A DNA stretch of 34,128 nt from Apostichopus californicus (taxonomy: Eukaryota; Echinodermata; Holothuroidea; Aspidochirotida; Stichopodidae), in the NCBI GenBank assembly GCA_020650975.1, contig JAIPMN010019084.1:1620-35747 (forward strand), written 5' to 3'. The stretch's first letter is position 1; every line of letters begins with the position of its first letter. The position numbers and the translations under genes were made by a program. This document shows positions 10,295 through 26,600 of the stretch, in pieces. The notes beneath the pieces were generated by a model. It was not told the DNA's origin. It was given only the letters and a program-made list of their open reading frames with translations, and ran no database searches.

Positions 10295-13241
10295 GCAATT
10301 TTCTCTCTTCAGGTATACTTTGAAATTACACAAACTTTAATCATTTCTAATATAGTGCAGTGTCTATATTTAAATGGCTTTGCTGTGAGTTAATCCACTG
10401 ACACATTTAAGACCACTGATGTAGTACATTTAAATGAAGATTCATATATATTACACTTAATTATTATTAACTAATTTATTACATTTAACTATTGCACTGG
10501 CATATAACATGTAAAGTAACGCCACTTATCGACAGATCATTCAATTATCAATGGCCACTGTTTCATAAAATTTTTCCATGCGAACAGTGTCATAGCCTAT
10601 GGAGTATAGTTGGAATTTATTTCAAGGTCTGACAGTGCTTTTCGTTCAAACACAGTATGCTTCTGTGGAATTATCCACATCGGAGGCATTAATTGCATAG
10701 ACATCAAGGCTGTGGACAATATTCGCTAGCAGGTACAGATGGGTTTGGTTGCTAGGTATCTCGTATTTCTTGCGATCCAGTTACAAGTGAAAATGATTAA
10801 CCGTTAAATCTTGAAAGGAGGATATCAAGTACAACTCTCTTTGCTCACTTTTCTTTTGGTGTCTTCCTTCAAACTGTTCTGTAAGGTAGCAGAAGTTTGC
10901 CATTATTAAAGTTATAACACATTTTAATTGAGGTAACATCCAAGAATTTAATATAACTAATATAGATCACTCAGTTTAAGAACCGGTTCATATTAAATTA
11001 TTCAATAAAGTTGTTCAAGTGCATTGCGTTAATAGTAAGTTTGACAGCACTGACCCTTTATGCAGAAGCTGTCATTATTGGTATTTTATGCGGTGAATGT
11101 TGTCGCTTTGCTGTAACTTAAAACAAGACTATGCAGGCCGATGACGTACTTTACGTTAGACATGACACAGTGATTCAGACTTAATTTTAAGGGTATTCCG
11201 ATTGGCGAGCGGGCAAACGGTGACTTATTTTTATGTGGTAGTATCATATCGTGCCCATCATGCTGTAAAAATTAAATATTGATATTTTTTATGTGAGGAA
11301 GGCACAGAATTGAATTAGGTGTGACCGGCAGGTTGGAGACAGGGTGTATGCTTAGAAAGTACTAGCAAAACTGCCAAGCAAATAGCGAAGACATCTTTAT
11401 CAGATTTCAAATACTGTCTTCATATGAAACATGGTTAAGAGGTATGCCATTGAAATAAATGATTCAATATAAGAAAAAGTCAACTGTAAGGTATTCAGAC
11501 CCTTCCAAAAATGTATAAAGACAAAAGAGAATGAAGAATAGGGGGATGGGTGGTGTTGAGGGGGTAGGTTAGGGCAGTGAGATTGCAGTTAACTGTATTA
11601 GTATTTTTAGACAAGTAGCTATGTCATGTTGGCTGGGGATTTGGGATGGGGAGGTTTTCTTCCTGTTAGCAAGGGTTTGACAAACCTTGAGGTTTTGTTG
11701 CTATTTTGTTTTTTATTTATGTCACTTTTAGCTTTATTTCTTTTCTGAAATACAACCTTTCCATAGCACATAATGCCAGATACATCCAGAAGATATGCCA
11801 GACAGAATGAGAGTACAGTCACTTTTTTTCTAACTATATACTCTGCACAAATGAAAACATGATAAATGGAATGTGACATTGGTGAAGGTTCTGAAGTTGC
11901 TTGTTTGGTGAATTTTTCTTGACTATTTGTGAGTTGTGAATGTCAGTGCACTATGAGAGTACTGGTATATATATGTATCTATATATATATGTATCTGTTA
12001 CACAGCTACCTGGAAAATGCCTGAAAATAATTGCAATATGAACGGAATTCACAAATTCCATTCTGGTATGTACTGTCTTAGTATTGGCCCAAAATGTTAA
12101 CCTGTCAAAAGTGGTTTCCTGGAGGGCCTAACCATCCAAGTTATTCCTATACACTGAAGAGTGTCTCAGGAACATTGCTTCTCTGGTGGCAGTAAGAGGC
12201 CTGTTGCAGTTACACTTTCTATGTTATATTTTGAGGCAATACTGATGACCTTTGATAACTGTTGTCATTGCATAACAATTGGACAAAAAGAAATGGCTAC
12301 TCATTCGCTGCATCTGTTTCGTTTCGCTTTTGTCCGTTGTTGCCAATATCTTTGTCTATTTTATCCCTTTTCTGTTTTAAATGGTAAATACATATTTACA
12401 TAAAAAGCAACAAACAAAGCAAAAGTATCATATAATTTTTTTTTTATTTCTCTATATATGTTACAAAAAGATCATACTATTAAAAGAATAAGGTGGGGGG
12501 GGGGGCAAAAAATAACCAGGAAAACAATCAGATTGTGTGAAAGTTTGAAGGCTTCACACGGAGGTAAGCAAAGAGAATGAAGTTAACTACTGTACATGAA
12601 GAAATAATCATTAAAATGTGTAAGTTTGCTTAGATGCCTTTTACGGAATATTACAGCTATGAAAGATTGAGAACTTGCAAGACATGCTAAACAAGTTCAA
12701 ACCATTTTCCCTTTATCCTGTAATTGTTTAAATAAAAGTTACACAAGCTTATTCTGTACAAAATATTAAAGTGAGGATAGTGTTTTCTTGTTTTGCCAAA
12801 CAAATTTGAATCTGTTTATGACCATCAAACTAGATGGGTAGTCTTATTATAGAAGCAACTTCAGATGATAGAAACAAGAAGCAGCATACAAAGGTAATAT
12901 TTGAAGGTGCTCAGACAAGGTCACCAAACACACCATTTACTCCTTGCTCATACTTTTACAGATATGAAAGATATTTTATGAAAACAGGTGACAAGTGATG
13001 TGAGTGGTTAGCTGGGTAGAAAATACATCAATTTTATGAGCATATATTAATAAGATATTTGGCAAATGATTGAGAGCAGTGACGCATTCCTAGGAGGTTG
13101 CGGAAGAAGGAACCCTTTACTCCGTGGTCATCTTCTTCTCTCATCGACCTAACATGTAATCCAGTATATACTAACAACATGTGTCTACACCTTATTCAAA
13201 CAATGCAAAACAAACTTAATTTTTCTCCATTGTGGGTAATA
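10295..13241. other. Tail-to-tail spacer between BCKDHA and RAD51
   Basis: About 3 kb with no recognisable protein gene or RNA gene on either strand; open frames are short and chance-like. It holds a TATATATGTATC microsatellite (about 11966-11996), an 11-G run (12495-12505) and a minus-strand AATAAA at 12443-12448. Part of it may be a long RAD51 3' UTR. Confidence 0.6.
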
Positions 13242-13247
13242 TTTAAT
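13242..13247 (-). promoter_or_regulatory. Candidate RAD51 polyadenylation signal (ATTAAA)
   Basis: TTTAAT on the plus strand is ATTAAA on the minus strand, about 660 bp after the RAD51 stop. It is the first common polyadenylation hexamer downstream of RAD51; the first canonical AATAAA I found lies at 12443-12448. Transcript ends are needed to choose. Confidence 0.35.
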
Positions 13248-13910
13248 GAACAGTTTTTTGAAATAAATCCCACCATCCTCTCTTGAAAAAGATTTGCTTG
13301 TCTCTCTCTCTCCTTATCTTCCTGTTCCCAGATGCAGGTAATGTTTGTGCTTTCACTGAGCAAGACTGACCATTCCAATACTGAAAAAGAGAACTTAAGT
13401 GATGTGCTCTGTTCTCATTCAGTAAAAAACCAATAAACTCAAAAAGTTCTTCAAATCTTCTTGAGCGTAGTTTGCACACAAATGTTAACCTCGTGGTGAG
13501 TTTGTCTGCTTTATCCCTTTCCTTGGATTTAACCTAACTACGGCAGGCAGGATAACTTTCTACTTCAAATGCCCCATAAAAAGGCACAGACAGCACCGAC
13601 CAATCCAATCGAATAGTGTATCCTAACTTCGGTACTGGGCTATATGCTGATGAATGGTCGACAAGGAAATTCTCATGCTGTCATATCTTTCAGGAATAAA
13701 TTCCACATGGGAAATTCCTCATGATGTGGAAAGTATCAACATTTTTATCTTGTGTTAAATCGTACACATCAAAATGCAGACGGGTTTGCCCTGTACATAG
13801 ACAGTGGGACCCAACCACTCAATACTGCTTTAAATCTACTAAAACAATTCCTCGCAAGGTCTGAGGAAAAGGAGAGACCGTATCGTTCATTCTTATTTCT
13901 CTCTTTTTTA

Positions 13911-19485
<5,575 letters not shown>

Positions 19486-19750
19486 GTTGAATCAGATCTG
19501 CAAACAGGCCTTGAAATAACTTTTCCTGTGATACACCTGTTGGATCAGAGCAAATGAGGACAAATAAGGCTCATTTGTATTGGCTTAACTTACACCAAGC
19601 CCGTGGAAGTTAGGTCAGTCTAATTCCACCAATAGGCCTAGGGTCTGTATTTATAAACCAACAGTTAGTGAGTAAGCCTAGCCTTGTTTGTAGTACAATA
19701 TATTGTCAGCAGGTGCTAAACGCAAAATTTCATTCAAAATAATGTCTCAC

Positions 19751-19830
19751 CTTCTCTGAACGGTCCAGTTCTTCTCAAGCTATGTATCCGTGAAATTGTG
19801 TCAGTACGTTACATTTGCTGTCTAGTAATT
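19751..19830 (-). other. RAD51: Probable non-coding first exon of RAD51
   Basis: A good minus-strand donor (GAAG|GTGAGA) has its exon edge at 19751. A matching acceptor (CTGTTTGCAG) stands 15 bp before the RAD51 start codon. The resulting 5' UTR intron of about 250 bp resembles vertebrate RAD51, where exon 1 is also non-coding. The outer end near 19830 is a guess, as no initiator was identified. Confidence 0.5.
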
Positions 19831-19840
19831 TGTTGGGATG

Positions 19841-19913
19841 TGACTCATGAAAATCAAAATACAAACTCGAAAGTTTCTAAGTTAGTCCGTATAAGCATTT
19901 TGATATTCGCGCC
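19841..19913. promoter_or_regulatory. E2F-like and AP-1-like sites upstream of RAD51
   Basis: TTCGCGCC at 19906-19913 matches the core of an E2F/DP site, and TGACTCA at 19841-19847 is a consensus bZIP (AP-1) site. Both lie just upstream of the inferred RAD51 first exon. E2F control would fit S-phase expression of RAD51 as known in other animals. Short motifs occur by chance, so this is suggestive only. Confidence 0.4.
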
Positions 19914-20149
19914 AGCACAAGATAGGCAATAACATCATCACTTACGAAAGAGAGATAAAGGTCACTATGGTGTGGAACGCCAACCAAGCAAAAAGTATTG
20001 TACAAGAAACCGATAGTATTTTTATGGAGTGCTATTGTCCACAATACATGTCATCGGCAGGCAATTGTGCGTACACTGACATACATTTGAAATATAACTG
20101 TTAGTTTTTCAATTGAAATATTTCAAAGAGAAAAGAAAACATTGCGATA

Positions 20150-20291
20150 GGTGGTAAACTATCTGACGTAATGGCAGACGGTTTTTCATAGCACGTATAA
20201 AAGTGTGTAAACCCAAGTTCTGCATTACAGGACTAAATAAAATAATGTTGTTCGCATTATTGGCACTAGTTTCCCTCTCATCCCCTGCCCG
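20150..20291 (+). other. Candidate non-coding first exon of PCNX4
   Basis: A strong plus-strand donor (CCCG|GTAAGT) at 20291/20292 ends a pyrimidine-rich stretch, and the first coding exon of PCNX4 has an acceptor at 23508-23509 upstream of its ATG. Joining them would give a 3.2-kb 5' UTR intron. A second possible donor (CAG|GTAAAT) lies at 20901/20902. The 5' limit is not determined. Confidence 0.3.
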
Positions 20292-21701
20292 GTAAGTACA
20301 TCCACATGAACGTCTGATTGGGTATGGTAAGAGGAGGTTAGGAGGGTTACATCCCCTGGGCCCTATCCCATCAGTAGACATAGGGAAATCTGCTCTAGGA
20401 CTAAACTATGGGGTAAAAAGTAGCGTACTCTCATTTTCGTTATGTACTGTATGCAAAATGAAGATTGGAAGAAGGGGCAAATTATTTCCCCCGGAGGTCC
20501 GACATGGTCTCTACGCATCTGCGTCACAACCCCACACAATCACAATCACAACCCCAACTGTATGTGTATGTATGTACAAACTCTTGGATTATGTGGTAAA
20601 TTATCCAAACTGCTGAGACAGTACAGGCATGCATAGTACTATCATAAACCATAGGCATTACACAACAATCAGTGGTTACTTTAAAACATTGAAAATACGA
20701 TGTAGAGACACAATATAATAAACACCATTCTAAACATCACATGTCCCTCGAACCCCCTACTACTCCCTTTATGATCAATTTAGCTAAGTAGGACGTAGCC
20801 ATTTGTATATTCTAAAAGATGAGCAGGTGTGTCTGGGAAAATCAGCGTAACGTTGATGTATACACTATTGGCTGCTGTTAGTGGCTGCTACCTTCAAACA
20901 GGTAAATTCTGATCGGGAAACTTCACTTTATCCAACTTAACTGAACGAAATCACACAACCTGGTTTCAAAGAGTTTCAGAGCCCTTATAGTAATCAATTG
21001 GGTTTTTTGAAGTTCCGTTTTCATTATGATGTCATTGATTCAACAAACGTGATGTGTACTTCTACTCTCTTCAAAGTAATTAAGCCTAATAACATTTTCA
21101 TGACACCGTTGTGAACTTGTGGTATATAAATATTTGTTAAGTTGGGAATCGTAACCAACGACGCTCGACAGTGTTAATGTATGTAACATCCTAGGCTAGG
21201 CTCAAGTCAAGAAACTGCGTAATTAACTGTACGATGGCAATGCGGCCAACATATATACAGTATTACTAAATACTAGTAACTACCCCAGCTATGTATTTAA
21301 TTCCTTTGTTAATATAGTGGTATCCAAAGAAATAGTTGGTAACAACTTCGAAGGTATTGTTCATTATTATTTAGGCTAAAAGCTACTCACTGAGAGTGAG
21401 AGGCTTCTATGAAGACGACTAAGTATGAGGTGATTGTGTAGGACTATGTCGAGTATAAAAAAGGTAAACAGTTGGATTTGGCATCAGGCAAATTATTCAT
21501 TGCCTTTATCTAAGGCGAATCTTGGACAATTGATCACTGATACTTACAGCAATATGCAAGTTTATGTCTACACAGATGAATGGCATTGAAATTGCAGTAA
21601 ACCCATTATATATTTTGTTAAGTTCACAATGTCTTGCCCCTTTATGTATACCTTATGTTCACTCTCATTATTACCATGATGATGAAAAGCATTACTATAA
21701 G

Positions 21702-22085
21702 TAAGGTGACCACATTTTTAGTCAGGAAAATAATTATTTTGATGTTGACATCTATACACACTATAGAAACATGTATGTTAAGGGGTTAACGCGTGGGCCT
21801 CTCATTGTTTGGCAGTGGCATATTGGAAAGATGATGTTCAAATGACTTATAATCCTCCAGGAAGCAGCCTTTTCTATAAATTATTTTTGGCAATGTTTTG
21901 TGGGAATAGTTCCAGGGACACTTGTGCTGAGTAGTGACAGAACATGAAAGCAGCCCTGGGACAATTCTAGGGATACTTTTCTGTTATTCCTAGGACAATT
22001 CTAGGGATACTTTTCTGTTATTCCTAGGACAGTACATGACATCTGAAGACTGTCTACAGAAATAAGGGACCACATGGTCACCTTA
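21702..22085. mobile_element. MITE-like element with internal 34-bp duplication
   Basis: The 11-bp sequence TAAGGTGACCA at 21702-21712 recurs inverted at 22075-22085, bounding about 384 bp. Inside, a 34-bp unit containing GGACAATTCTAGGGATAC is tandemly duplicated (21959-21992 and 21993-22026) next to further GGGACA-type words. The interior encodes nothing recognisable. Clear target-site duplications were not found, so the ends and superfamily remain open. Confidence 0.45.
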
Positions 22086-22245
22086 ACCACGAGTATAAGG
22101 CAAAGGGATATACAAAGAAAGAGAATGATTCCATGACAGAAAAAAAAAAAAAAATTCCCACTGTGAACAAAAGCCTCTACTTTCATAAATTCAGGAGCAA
22201 AAATTATGCTCATTTCACTAGTGTCAAGAAAGGCTAGAGACTTAC

Positions 22246-22383
22246 CGTATAGAATGGTAAAGTGCTCTTGTCGATGAAGAGTTTTTCTTCCTTTAAGAGA
22301 AAAGTTTCTCTTAAATTGAATTGAAGAGAGATCCAACACTGGGTAGTTTTGTTTGTCCATAACGTAAAGCATTTTCTTTTTAT
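22246..22383 (-). other. Candidate orphan exon, minus strand
   Basis: On the minus strand a 138-nt segment lies between a plausible acceptor (GGTCATTCAG) and a strong donor (TACG|GTAAGT). The length is 46 codons exactly. Two of three frames are open across it. One gives a protein-like hydrophilic sequence including LDLSSIQFKRNFSLKGRK and HRQEHFTILYG. I recognise no family. It would belong to an unidentified minus-strand gene or transcript, or be a false signal. No partner exons were found nearby. Confidence 0.25.
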
Positions 22384-23620
22384 CTGAATGACCAATAAAA
22401 TTTAAAAAATTATATTCCTAGCAGTGCTATCATGTTTCTCCAATTATGGACAGTGTAAATGGTTCCCATACAGCAGGGAATAATTGATCTAGTATTGCAT
22501 TGCAAAATTGGTAAATTGCTATATACACATGTATACAAACTGTGCAAAAGATATATAGTAGTTTTCGGACACATGAACTATACGTAGTATACCAAGTCAA
22601 ACAGCCTTCAAAACTGCTATACAAAAATTGAACACTAAATTTTCCCTGGACAATTTGGAAAGCTTGGAAATATCTGGAATGTAGGGGAATAGAAAAACTT
22701 AGTTCTGATACCTTGAAAGTCCTTGAATTTTGAAATTTAGTCCAGATCAGAAAGGTAGGAAAAGTCCTTAATGGAACAATTCTTCTTATTGATTTAATTT
22801 CATATTAAAAAAATTTGTTTGTATTTTTTTTCCATAACAGTCAAAGTTGGATGTATACCCCATCCTTCGATGTGTAATTTGTTGTCCTGTCCTTCCTGCA
22901 ATTTAACAAAGGAATTCGATCCAGCCTTACAAATAGATCATGAATGTGCTGGATATTGTAGCTAGCCTTAGATCTACCAGTGCACTATCATAAAGACTTA
23001 CCTGAGCAAGGTGTTTAAGAAGTCTGAGACAAAGTTAACAGCATAAATCAAAATTTGGTAAAATGTTAAGGCTATACAATGCCATATTTAGGGTTGTTGG
23101 CTCATCTAACAATCCCCTTGATACAAATTAACAATATGAGTTAGCAAGACAAGTCACAATAGTTACAATTCTTACGTCTGCTATGGGTAGCCTAAGATAG
23201 GTCCTTATTAGTGTACATAGGCTTTGTAGTAAACATGTAAAGTACATATTTGTTGGTCTTGAAAATTTCATGTTTAAATATGTGGGAACCATGAGTGTTG
23301 TGTTTCTACATTCAACCCCCTATTTAAAGTAGGTGCATTTCGTGTCATAAAACCAAGACAAAATACAAAATTTGTGCTCTTGATCTGATGTATGTACTGT
23401 ATTATTCACAACAGCAGTTGATTTCTCTAGTATCTAAATGAACACTAAAATTAATTTCAAGGACTTTTTCTTTCGTTTGCAAAGATGATTTTCATTTTTA
23501 TTTTTTTAGGTACAAATTCATACATTGATATGAATGTAAAGGAATCTTGTACAGCCATCAGTCATTATTCTGCCCTTGGGACCTTCTAAAGATGAAAACA
23601 CAACTTGAAAGAATCACATC

Positions 23621-26600
23621 ATGGAAATTGAACTGGTCAGCAGCTACAAGAAACCGTTTGTTCAGAAGAGATACCTTCAGACAATCTTAGGAGGTCTGAA
23701 TCTGAAAATAGGGAATGATGCCCCCATCTATGCATACTTGATTCAAATTGTGGTATTTATCATCCCTTGGATTCTGGGTGGTATTTTAACTCTATTCGTA
23801 GAGTTCAATATCTTTGGCGTCAGTCTTTCCTTTGGAGATTACATTTACGCCGCCGTCTATGGTCTGTTGGTCTTCCTGTTTGTGTTCATTACGCAGCTAA
23901 CGAGCATTTCATTACAAAGGAGAACCTCCGAGGTGACGAGACTCACAGATGGAGTTCAGAACATCCTCTCCGAAGAAGACGAAGTCGAGTTTGATTCGTG
24001 TCTTAGCCCTCATGTCGTTCAGTATCTTATACCAGTTAAACAGTTTAAAGTGAACATTTTATTCCATTCCCTTTTCTCTGGCCTTATATGCGGGCTAGGT
24101 CTTATATATTTAGCCCCATCCACATTCTACCTGCTCTATTCCAATACAGTCATCACTGTAATATGGTACATAGGGGGTTGGTTAGTTCTATGCATCGCTC
24201 AGTATTCCCTCACAGTGAGAGCGCCCCCAGAGATGGCAGCCTTTCGGACCACAGACGTCGCAGAGTTGGCGTCCCTGTCCAGACCGTTCTATGTGCTGGT
24301 GTTTTTACTCCTTGACTTACTATGGAGGTAAGATCCACCACAATAATACTTCATTTATGGTGGATTTAAATTACTGTACATCTACCAGTTATTTGTGACT
24401 CCACATGCATCCCCAACTGGAGTCATATTCTGTGACTTCTTTTTCAGAGGAATCCTTTTGAACACTTCTTTGAAATGAGTTTGTACTTGTGTGAAACAAA
24501 TTTCATCTTAAATTAACAAGGTTCAGAATGCATGTAGCAATCCATATTTCTTAACTGTTTGAGGATTTGTTCTTCACAAAGATCTCTGTCACATAAGCCA
24601 AAGATGAAGGTTGGGTTTGTGTCCCCTAAAAAACCTTCTCAGAGAAGGAGAACTTAAATGTAAGGTAATGATGCCTTCAGGACTGGCTGTTATGTGTTGT
24701 GAATTTTCAGACTTCTCAGAGTATCAGTTTACTGTTAACTCAAGAATAGTAACCAAATTGTTAAGTTACAGATATTACCCCTCCCCCCCCCCCCCTGGCT
24801 TGAAGTTAACATTCACCTGCAAGGGTGCAAGTAAAATTTAAATAAAATTATTGATAACCTGTTTTGTATTTTTACATGAAACATGAAAGCTGTTACATTC
24901 AGTATGCTAACACATATAGTTACTGTTCATGAACACCATATATTTATTTCCTAAGTCTTAAACTATCTGCACTGCTGACCAATTTAACAAGGACACAAGT
25001 AGTTTGCATACTGAACTCATATTAAAATGCTGCCAATTGATACGCTCAACAGTTTTGCTCAAATGTCTTTCTTTTCAGATGTTTTCCAGCCTGGAATCTT
25101 CTACTTCTTAACCAGGTTCTTCACATTGTTTTCATCATGTTACCTGTTTTCTGGTCTTGGGGGCTCCTTCCTCCATTAGAGGCTTTGGTGTTATGGTTGA
25201 TGGAACAATTCCTCATACATGCTCTGGGAGGCTCACCAATGGCCACCAATTTAAGGTAAGTACTCATTATCTAACAGTTATGTCAGCGTTCATCGCTAGG
25301 TATTCTGTCGAAGAGGAAGACTGTAAACAAGGCTCAGGTGTGCCAATGAAATGAGCTGTATTTTATTACACAGGACTTGAGAATTACTAAAACAATTCAT
25401 GATTGAAATTTGCAGCAAAACCTCCACAGCTGACTTTGGTTGTCCGAACAGAAATTTGGTGGTCTCGGACGACGGGACGACCATTAAACATTTGCCTAGA
25501 CACATCCAAAGTAATAAGATATTCATCTATCCACAGGGACATTTCTATGTGTAATATAAATCACATAGGATATAGGCAAGTTCACTTTTCAGTTGTGTAG
25601 AATATTACGCATAATTGATGTTAGTAGTACTTAAGCAGTGCATGCACTGGGTCTTCCACTTGTTCACCTCTTACTTATATATATGTCTGACATTAGTATA
25701 TAGCCGCATGGCTAGCCAAGCACATAAAGATTTGCAGAGAAATGGTTATTTATTGATCAATATCAATTTAACTAAGGGCTGGATAATTCAGTTGGTAAAC
25801 ACAGGAGTTGTAAATGTTAGGTCACACTTTTCAAATCCTATTTTAGGCAATAGTATGTTTACTTTCACAAATTTTACCGTGAAAAGGTTAAACGGATACC
25901 TTCCTACCTCTAAAAATTTTGCAGTATAAACTTCTGTATCTACTGCAACTTCATTTTGATAAGTTTATCAGTTTAAAATGCCTTCAAATGACACTGGAGA
26001 TAAACGTGTAACGCTGTAGGTATTGCCAAGTTTTCTGGTTTGTCTAACCCATGATTGCAAATTGTACATGTAATGTTCAAATCATGTAATATTATTGCCA
26101 AGTTTTCTGGTTTGTCTTTAATACCCATGATGTGCACATTGTACAGCTAATGTTCAAATCATATCATTTTATTGCCAAGTTATCTGGTTTGTCTTACCCA
26201 TGATGTGCACATTGTACATTTAATGTTCAAATCATGTAATTGCTTCTATAGAGAACCTTTGTGTGTAACTGTTTTGCAAGGATGTGCCCACGCTGGGCGG
26301 CACTGGGCGACCCCGCCCAGCACTAACATTTACCGCCCAGCACTGTCTTAAAAATTGTGAATCCCGCCCAGCACTATTTTCATCTAAAACCCCGACATTC
26401 CTTACAATATATTCAACATAAATTGGGCCTAGCCTATGCCAAAATCATACAGACTAATAATGCATCAGTTACGCATGCGAGAAACATTACTTATGGCTCT
26501 CAATCGGTCCTTTGTAAAATCTCTTCGAAATCAAACTAATAACTTTTACCAGGTACGTAATATATTTCACTAAAAATTTTTTTAAAAAAATGTTTATTGT

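Larger units (their letters stand above)
20292..23509 (+). other. Region upstream of PCNX4 coding exons
   Basis: Over 3 kb without a recognised protein gene, probably a 5' UTR intron of PCNX4 or intergenic DNA. It contains an inverted-repeat element (21702-22085) and a splice-bounded candidate exon on the minus strand (22246-22383), listed separately. The rest shows short chance frames and AT-rich DNA. Confidence 0.55.

Noticed and set aside
11619-12403. Two open frames of about 80 codons in the convergent spacer
   Set aside because: Low-complexity translations without conserved motifs, splice context or promoter; within the expected length range for chance.
13701-13731. 8-bp hairpin TTCCACAT/ATGTGGAA downstream of RAD51
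   Set aside because: Short stem with a 15-nt loop is common by chance, and animal genes do not need such terminators.
22001-22372. 123-codon minus-strand frame
   Set aside because: As a whole it runs through a T-tract and the inverted-repeat element, so it is not one protein. Only the splice-bounded part (22246-22383) was kept as a weak candidate.
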